DNA from: Bacteroidetes bacterium 41-46
GTDB taxonomy: Bacteria; Bacteroidota; Bacteroidia; Bacteroidales; UBA932
Length of the DNA stretch: 64,000 nt
Direction: 5' to 3'
Assembly (NCBI GenBank): GCA_001897515.1
Contig: MKTA01000032.1
Span: 1 to 64,000, forward strand
Shown here: in pieces, positions 58,742 to 64,000 of the stretch
Position numbering within the stretch: position 1 is the stretch's first letter
How the letters are laid out: every line of letters begins with the position of its first letter
The notes under the pieces: model-generated
Database searches by the model: none
The model's input: only the letters and a program-made list of their open reading frames with translations
What the model was told of the DNA's origin: nothing
Made by a program: the position numbers and the translations under genes

Positions 58742-60016
58742 CTAAAAAAGAGATTCGGCAGAGCGGATGATCTCTTTTAAATCACGGTCGTTATTTAATA
58801 TTAGCGATGGCTTTAAAAAGTGTATACGGTTCTCTTTTTTAAACCGCTTCTCTCCGCCTCCTGTAATATTTAGCATAAGCAATGAATCTTTGCCGGCTTT
58901 TCCAGACTCTATGCTCTTCATCATTCCTGCCAGGGCGACTCCGGCTGCCGGGTGAATATCAATTCCCTCAATCTCCTCAAAAGTTCTGCAAGCAGCCTCC
59001 AGCTCCATATTGTCCACAATTTCAATGTCTCCTCCGGTATCCTTCAGAGCGTCGTATAGCCCTCCAGGAATAGAGTAGGGTGGTCTCCTGTTAGATAGCA
59101 CTTTTGCCTTGATTTTTAATGCCTTCTCCCTCTCCAGATTGTCGTCAAAAGGCAGTAGTGCTCGGCTCCCTGCTCTCCATGCATCATACATAGGAGTGAA
59201 TGGGTAGTTTTGAGAAGGTAAAAGGACCATTTTTCTATCACCGTATCTTCCATCTTCAATTAGCCTCAGATTTGCCTCCCATGCTGCAATTGTACCTGTT
59301 CCGCTACCAATTGACTGGAAGTAATATTCCGGAATTTCTCCAATTGCAGATGCTGCGGATAGGACTGTTGTTCCCATACCATCACGTCTGGCAACATTTT
59401 TTGCACCACCCTCTTCGTAAAACATCTCAGACATGCAAATTTTTGCTGCAAGATCTATCGCATCAAAGTAGTCACTTCCTCTTGGAGTTGATATAAGCTT
59501 TACACAAGATGCAATCTCAGAGCTAAACCATAGAGCATCGCAATTTTCTTCAGGTACAACCAAGAGAAGTGGAATGTCATTATCCGAACAAACCTTTGCA
59601 AATGCCCTTGCTGTATTACCTGCTGAAGCAACAACCATTACGCCTTTTTGTGCAGACCCCATTCTTCCGCATACAGAGTAAGCCTCGGTCTCCTTGAATG
59701 AGCATGTGCTCATTCTTGCCCCCCTCTCTGGCCAGTAGCCATTGAAGGTAACCCATAAATTTGATAGTCCAAGAGACTCTCCGAGCATATTTGCTTTATA
59801 TGTTATAGGAGAAGAGGATCCTCCAAGTTCTCTGCAGATTGGCAACCAGTCGGCAAATCTGTAAAAACCAGATTTCTCATCTTTAAAATTCGGCTGCTTT
59901 ACTTCATAGATACTCCTTATAAGAGATGGCTTTTCATAAAACGGGTCTGTAAGTAGCCATCCACTATCCTCAAATACTCTTCCTGTTGAGCAATTGCTTA
60001 ATTTATAACTTGTCAT
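58742..60016 (-). CDS. Cysteate synthase homologue (threonine synthase-like PLP enzyme)
   Basis: The 424-residue fold-type II PLP enzyme keeps the lysine in STCSFKETEAYSVCGRMG (Lys108), SAGNTARAFAKVCSDND and the phosphate loop IGSGTGTIAAWEANLRLIE. It shows the lines PITYKANMLGESLGLSNLWV, GYWPERGARM, GGAKNVARRDGMGT and RRPPYSIPGGLYDALKDTGG. These match the cysteate synthase of Methanosarcina far better than threonine synthase. That enzyme makes L-cysteate from O-phosphoserine and sulfite. In Bacteroidetes cysteate feeds sulfonolipid (capnine) synthesis. It lies between an FNT channel and a SulP transporter. Substrate is inferred. Confidence 0.78.
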   Translation of the reverse strand: MTSYKLSNCSTGRVFEDSGWLLTDPFYEKPSLIRSIYEVKQPNFKDEKSGFYRFADWLPICRELGGSSSPITYKANMLGESLGLSNLWVTFNGYWPERGARMSTCSFKETEAYSVCGRMGSAQKGVMVVASAGNTARAFAKVCSDNDIPLLLVVPEENCDALWFSSEIASCVKLISTPRGSDYFDAIDLAAKICMSEMFYEEGGAKNVARRDGMGTTVLSAASAIGEIPEYYFQSIGSGTGTIAAWEANLRLIEDGRYGDRKMVLLPSQNYPFTPMYDAWRAGSRALLPFDDNLEREKALKIKAKVLSNRRPPYSIPGGLYDALKDTGGDIEIVDNMELEAACRTFEEIEGIDIHPAAGVALAGMMKSIESGKAGKDSLLMLNITGGGEKRFKKENRIHFLKPSLILNNDRDLKEIIRSAESLF

Positions 60017-60019
60017 GAA

Positions 60020-60865
60020 CTATTTAGTAACTCTTTTATACGCCCACCAATACCAAGCTCCAATAAACAGAGCCCCTCCGACAAGATTACCCAATGTTAC
60101 AGGAATCAGGTTATCGGTAAATGCGTTCATTATTGATAGATTATTTAGAATATCAGATGAGACTTCCAGCTCATTTGCCGCTTTCATGGCAAAGGATGAA
60201 CTGCTTTTTGCCATAAGGCCGGCTGAAAGATAATACATGTTTGCCACAGAGTGTTCATACCCGGATGCGATAAAAAGCCATATTGGGAAGAATATAGCCA
60301 GTACTTTGCCTGCAATATCTTTTGCTGCATAAGACATCCATACAGCAAGACATACCAGCAGATTGCATAAAATTCCGGATGTGAAGGCCTGAGTAAAGGA
60401 GAGTGACGTCTTGGTGGAGGCTACCTTTATTGTGTATGCACCCAGCAAACCCTCTGAATAGTCAAGTTGCCCCGACATGTAGATCAGAAGGGCTATGAAA
60501 ACAGATCCGATCAGGTTTCCAAGCCAAACCAGCGAAAGATTCCCCAGATACTTGCTCCATTTTACTTTTCCTGCTAGTAGTGCTACAGAGATTAAGTTAT
60601 TACCAGTAAAGAGCTCTGCACCGGCAACAACCACTAAAATAAGCCCGGTAGGGAATATCAGCCCTGCCAGATACTTTGCTAAACCAATATCCTCAATATT
60701 ATGAGATATTATATTGCTCCCAACTGAGGCGAGAGCAATAAATACTCCCGCCATAAAGGAGAGGAGCATAGTTCGCTCAAAGGGAAATGAGGCCTTCTTA
60801 ACGCCGGCATCTTCTGCAAAATCAACTATCTCAGGAGGTGTTAAAAAATTATTGCCCATTGTCAT
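60020..60865 (-). CDS. FNT (formate/nitrite/hydrosulfide) family channel
   Basis: The protein of about 281 residues has six hydrophobic segments and the FNT pore motifs: FPFERTMLLSFMAGVFIALA, VVAGAELFTGNNLISVALLA, LVWLGNLIGSVFIALLIYMS, SGILCNLLVCLAVWMSYAAK and LGNLVGGALFIGAWYWWAYK. The family passes formate, nitrite or hydrosulfide. Placement between a MarR regulator and cysteate synthase favours a sulfur anion (sulfite or hydrosulfide) over formate. The ATG at 60865 is used (60859 is also possible); the TTG at 60880 would overlap the regulator further. Confidence 0.87.
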   Translation of the reverse strand: MTMGNNFLTPPEIVDFAEDAGVKKASFPFERTMLLSFMAGVFIALASVGSNIISHNIEDIGLAKYLAGLIFPTGLILVVVAGAELFTGNNLISVALLAGKVKWSKYLGNLSLVWLGNLIGSVFIALLIYMSGQLDYSEGLLGAYTIKVASTKTSLSFTQAFTSGILCNLLVCLAVWMSYAAKDIAGKVLAIFFPIWLFIASGYEHSVANMYYLSAGLMAKSSSSFAMKAANELEVSSDILNNLSIMNAFTDNLIPVTLGNLVGGALFIGAWYWWAYKRVTK

Positions 60866-61298
60866 GAGATAGTGAATCAATATTTTCTGCCATTTTGTGA
60901 AGAACCTTAACGAAGCTTATAAGCTCCTCCCTTGGAATCTCTTTGATTATCTTATCTGTTGACTCAAGAGCTATCTTGGTTATTGCCTCTTTCACCTCAA
61001 CAGCTTTTTCAGTAAGATGGATTATTTTTTGTCTTCTGTCTGATTCACCTGCAACTCTAATCACCAATCCCTTCTTCTCTAGTGCATCAATTAACTTGGT
61101 TACCGAGTTTTTGTCTTTGAGGATAATGTCGGCAATCTCCTGCTGAGACATAGTGCCTTCATCCCAAAGCGTGTCCATTACAAGAAACTGCTCTGCTGTC
61201 AAGTTGAATCCATGTTCTGCAAATATTGAGTTCATAAACTGCTTGAATTTGCAATGGACTAGATTCAGGAAAACACCAACTTGTTTGTTCAGAATCAT
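60849..61298 (-). CDS. MarR family transcriptional regulator
   Basis: The 149-residue winged-helix protein has the recognition region MSQQEIADIILKDKNSVTKL and IDALEKKGLVIRVAGESDRR, with the wing in RRQKIIHLTEKAVEVKE. Long helices at both ends serve dimerisation. It is the first gene of the FNT-cysteate synthase-SulP-EamA series. A dyad overlaps its own promoter, so it probably represses the operon until a ligand binds, perhaps a sulfur compound. The ATG at 61298 follows a GTG at 61301; the ATG is taken as start. Confidence 0.88.
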   Translation of the reverse strand: MILNKQVGVFLNLVHCKFKQFMNSIFAEHGFNLTAEQFLVMDTLWDEGTMSQQEIADIILKDKNSVTKLIDALEKKGLVIRVAGESDRRQKIIHLTEKAVEVKEAITKIALESTDKIIKEIPREELISFVKVLHKMAENIDSLSHDNGQ

Positions 61299-61309
61299 CA
61301 CAAAATGAT

Positions 61310-61333
61310 ATTTGTACTATTTATACAAATATA
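61310..61333 (-). promoter_or_regulatory. MarR operator overlapping the operon promoter
   Basis: ATTTGTA (61310-61316) and TACAAAT (61324-61330) are perfect inverted arms with a 7-base spacer. The minus-strand -7 box TATATTTG (61326-61333) overlaps the distal arm, so bound repressor would block the polymerase. It lies between the carB stop and the MarR start. Confidence 0.55.
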
Positions 61334-61345
61334 GCGATTTAAAAT

Positions 61346-64000
61346 TTATGATTTATACTCATCCCAGCTCTTTATCTGTATCTGCTCCACAGACATAGCT
61401 GAGAAGGATCTGATGAAAGCTGTTGCTAATCTGGCATTTGTTATCAACGGAATATTAAGGTCAGTTGCAGTTCTCCTTATTCTGTATCCATTATCCAACT
61501 CCTCACGGGTTAAATTTTTTGGGATGTTAATTACAAAATCAACCTCTTTAGCATGAAGAAGATCCATCGCCTGAGGCTTCATTCCCGTTTCGCTGGGCCA
61601 AAAGACATGAGTTGAGTCAATTCCATTATCTTTCAGAAACTTATGTGTTCCTCCTGTGGCATATAGGTTGAACCCCTTCTCTAGAAGTAATCTGCATGCC
61701 ATCAACATCTCAACTTTCTGTTTCGCATCTCCTGTAGACAACAGAATGCCCTTTTTTGGTAACTTATAACCAACGGAAAGCATCGCCTTTAGTATTGCTT
61801 CATTTGTATCATCCCCAATACATCCTACTTCACCTGTTGATGCCATATCCACTCCAAGTACAGGATCTGCCTTCTGAAGTCTTGTAAAAGAAAATTGAGA
61901 TGCTTTGATCCCAACATAATCTAGGTCAAAGGCACTTTTACTCGGAGCTTCAACTTTCTCACCAATCATCACCCTAGTAGCCAATTCAATAAAATTTATT
62001 TTCAAAACTTTAGATACAAAAGGAAAACTTCTTGAAGCTCTTAAATTACACTCAATTACCTTGATGTCATTCTCCTTTGCCAGGAATTGAATATTGAATG
62101 GACCGGAAATCTCAAGCTCCTGAGCTATTTTGCGTGCTATTCTCTTAATTCTTCTGGCTGTCTCAACATATAGCTTTTGAGGCGGAAACTGTATAGTAGC
62201 ATCGCCTGAGTGCACTCCTGCAAATTCTATATGTTCTGATATTGCATATGCTTTTACCTCCCCATTCTGAGCAACTGCATCAAATTCAATCTCTTTTGCA
62301 TTTTGTATGAACTCAGAGACCACAACAGGATGCTTCTTTGAGACATTGGCTGCAAGCTTAAGAAACTCTTCAAGCTCAGAATCGTTTGAGCACACATTCA
62401 TAGCCGCACCTGAGAGAACATATGAGGGTCTAACCAAAACCGGATATCCTACCTGTGAAACAAACTCATGTACATCCTCTAATGTTGAAAGCTCTTTCCA
62501 TCTTGGTTGATCAATCTGTAATCTGTCTAACATTGATGAAAACTTGTGCCTGTCCTCTGCATTGTCAATACTTTTGGCTGATGTGCCAAGAATTTTTACA
62601 TCGCTTTTATCAAGTCTGAGGGCAAGATTGTTTGGAATTTGTCCTCCAACCGATACAATTACTCCTCCGGGGTTCTCCAGTTCGTAAATATCCATAACCC
62701 TCTCATAGGTAAGCTCATCAAAATAGAGCCTGTCGCACATGTCATAATCTGTAGAGACAGTTTCCGGGTTGTAGTTTATCATCACACCCCTCCATCCCTG
62801 TTTCCTTATTGTATCAAGTGCGTTAACGCTGCACCAGTCAAATTCTACAGAGCTGCCAATTCTGTATGCTCCAGAGCCAAGTACAATAATTGATTTTCTG
62901 TCTCCAAGGTATTTAACATCATTATGTGTTCCGTTGTATGTCAGATAAAGGTAGTTGGTAACTGCAGGAAACTCTGCAGCAAGAGTGTCAATCTGTTTTA
63001 CAACGGGTACTATTCCCATCTCTTTTCTCAGAGCTCTTACTTTTGCAGATGCGTCATCCACATCAATTATATCCTTATAAAGCAATCTTCCTATCTGGAA
63101 ATCCGAAAATCCCTGTTGTTTTGCCAGTTTTAGCAAATCTGAAGAGAGGGATTCTATATCGTTAAATTCTGCCAATTCAACAGATGTCTTGTGGATATTA
63201 TACAATTTGTCAAGAAACCATCTGTCAATTTTTGTAAGTTCATGGATCTCGTCAACTGTGTAACCCTTTTTAAATGCTTTAGAGATTACAAAAATCCTAT
63301 TGTCAGTAGGCTCCCTCAAGGATTTATCAATATCAGGAACTGTTATCTCTCTGTTGGCCACAAAACCGTGTGCACCTTGTCCAATCATCCTTAAACCTTT
63401 TTGGATAGCCTCCTCAAAGGTTCGGCCTATTGCCATTACCTCGCCTACACTCTTCATGCTTGAGCCTATCTCTCTGGACACACCCTGAAACTTTGAGAGA
63501 TCCCATCTTGGAATTTTGCAGACAATATAGTCCAGAGCGGGTTCAAAGAATGCTGGTGTACTCTTTGTTACAGAATTTTTCAGATCAAACAGGCCATATC
63601 CCAAACCCAATTTGGCTGCAACAAAGGCAAGTGGATAGCCTGTTGCTTTTGATGCCAATGCAGAGGACCTGCTAAGTCTTGCATTTACTTCAATAACTCT
63701 GTAATCTTCAGAAAGTGGATCAAATGCATACTGTACATTGCACTCCCCAACAATTCCAATATGTCTGACAATTTTTATTGCGAGTTCTCTTAGAAGATGA
63801 TACTCGCTGTTAGTAAGGGTTTGTGACGGGGCTACCACTATACTCTCTCCTGTATGAATTCCCAGCGGGTCAAAGTTCTCCATATTGCATACAGTAATGC
63901 AATTGTCAAATCTGTCTCTTACCACTTCGTACTCAATCTCCTTCCATCCTTTAAGGGACTTTTCAACTAAAACCTGAGGAGAGTAGGAGAATGCCTTTTC
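61346..64000 (-). CDS. carB: Carbamoyl-phosphate synthase large subunit (5' partial)
   Basis: The frame is open to the right edge, so the N-terminal part is outside; about 884 of some 1,070 residues are visible. From the edge, the first ATP-grasp domain includes QVLVEKSLKGWKEIEYEVV and VIEVNARLSRSSALASKATG. The helical oligomerisation domain follows. The second ATP-grasp half holds VLGSGAYRIGSSVEFDWC, YPVLVRPSYVLSGAAMNV and VIECNLRASRSFPFVSKV. The C-terminal MGS-like regulatory domain has YATGGTHKFLKDNGI. It makes carbamoyl phosphate for pyrimidine and arginine synthesis. It reads towards the MarR operon, separated by that operator. Confidence 0.96.
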   Translation of the reverse strand, partial: EKAFSYSPQVLVEKSLKGWKEIEYEVVRDRFDNCITVCNMENFDPLGIHTGESIVVAPSQTLTNSEYHLLRELAIKIVRHIGIVGECNVQYAFDPLSEDYRVIEVNARLSRSSALASKATGYPLAFVAAKLGLGYGLFDLKNSVTKSTPAFFEPALDYIVCKIPRWDLSKFQGVSREIGSSMKSVGEVMAIGRTFEEAIQKGLRMIGQGAHGFVANREITVPDIDKSLREPTDNRIFVISKAFKKGYTVDEIHELTKIDRWFLDKLYNIHKTSVELAEFNDIESLSSDLLKLAKQQGFSDFQIGRLLYKDIIDVDDASAKVRALRKEMGIVPVVKQIDTLAAEFPAVTNYLYLTYNGTHNDVKYLGDRKSIIVLGSGAYRIGSSVEFDWCSVNALDTIRKQGWRGVMINYNPETVSTDYDMCDRLYFDELTYERVMDIYELENPGGVIVSVGGQIPNNLALRLDKSDVKILGTSAKSIDNAEDRHKFSSMLDRLQIDQPRWKELSTLEDVHEFVSQVGYPVLVRPSYVLSGAAMNVCSNDSELEEFLKLAANVSKKHPVVVSEFIQNAKEIEFDAVAQNGEVKAYAISEHIEFAGVHSGDATIQFPPQKLYVETARRIKRIARKIAQELEISGPFNIQFLAKENDIKVIECNLRASRSFPFVSKVLKINFIELATRVMIGEKVEAPSKSAFDLDYVGIKASQFSFTRLQKADPVLGVDMASTGEVGCIGDDTNEAILKAMLSVGYKLPKKGILLSTGDAKQKVEMLMACRLLLEKGFNLYATGGTHKFLKDNGIDSTHVFWPSETGMKPQAMDLLHAKEVDFVINIPKNLTREELDNGYRIRRTATDLNIPLITNARLATAFIRSFSAMSVEQIQIKSWDEYKS

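Noticed and set aside
58742-60016. Plain threonine synthase
   Set aside because: Blocks such as PITYKANMLGESLGLSNLWV, GYWPERGARM and RRPPYSIPGGLYDALKDTGG match cysteate synthase rather than threonine synthase, and no homoserine pathway genes are adjacent.

Overview
The window reads as chromosome from an anaerobic, amino-acid-fermenting member of the Bacteroidetes, probably order Bacteroidales. Three things support this. Many genes have the Bacteroidetes-type -7 promoter box TAnnTTTG. The gene families are typical of the group: a head-GIN DUF2807 protein, an amidase/golvesin-type secreted protein, lipoproteins with an SC lipobox, and a CarB-type pyrimidine gene. A complete lysine-fermentation operon like those of Porphyromonas and Fusobacterium is present. 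Family-level placement is not possible from the sequence alone. A cysteate synthase homologue would suit a sulfonolipid-making lineage such as Rikenellaceae.

Bases 1 to about 7770 are the right end of an integrated prophage. In order it holds the C-terminal part of a tail protein, a reverse-strand lipoprotein (moron), a holin, an N-acetylmuramidase endolysin and a spanin-like protein. An unusual accessory cassette follows: a highly structured leader, a 43-residue protein, an ABC ATPase fused to a GNAT acetyltransferase, and a formyltransferase-like protein. A reverse-strand early module with a YodC-like protein, a proline-rich peptide, a membrane protein and a tyrosine integrase completes it. 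Next to the integrase is what looks like the last 23 bases of a tRNA, probably the attachment core. After it comes a host intergenic region (to about 8070) packed with hairpins and a 59-bp direct repeat.

From 8 to 42 kb is host core and catabolic DNA. A minus-strand run holds crotonase, 3-hydroxyacyl-CoA dehydrogenase, a PEP/pyruvate-binding protein with receiver-like N-terminal domains, a PurF-like amidotransferase, an AraC regulator and a GNAT protein. Other genes are PiT/DUF47 phosphate transport, HtpG, cysteine desulfidase, a secreted amidase-like protein, a TlpA-like lipoprotein with a PLP desulfhydrase, PruA, an ECF sigma factor with a membrane partner, a membrane dipeptidase, an SDR, a serine hydrolase, an HTH-pyrD-cinA operon with a clear double operator, queA, a degenerate YyaL, acyl-CoA synthetase, an M28 peptidase and an acyltransferase.

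From 43.6 to 56 kb one long plus-strand operon encodes lysine fermentation: CoA-transferase subunit A, Kal, Kce, two tandem Kdd paralogues, KamA, a P-loop protein and a MutS-like ATPase (KamB/KamC), KamD, KamE, CoA-transferase subunit B and thiolase. Lysine would pass through beta-lysine, 3,5-diaminohexanoate and 3-keto-5-aminohexanoate to acetoacetate and aminobutyryl-CoA, then to crotonyl-CoA, butyrate and acetyl-CoA. The crotonyl-CoA reductase and its electron-transfer flavoproteins are not in the window.

From 56 to 61.3 kb a minus-strand operon (MarR regulator, FNT-family channel, cysteate synthase homologue, SulP transporter, EamA transporter) looks like a sulfite/sulfonate module. The window ends inside carB. 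Best candidates for something new are the prophage ABC-GNAT/formyltransferase cassette with its structured leader, the MarR-FNT-cysteate synthase-SulP-EamA operon, and the duplicated Kdd with KamB/KamC in the lysine operon.
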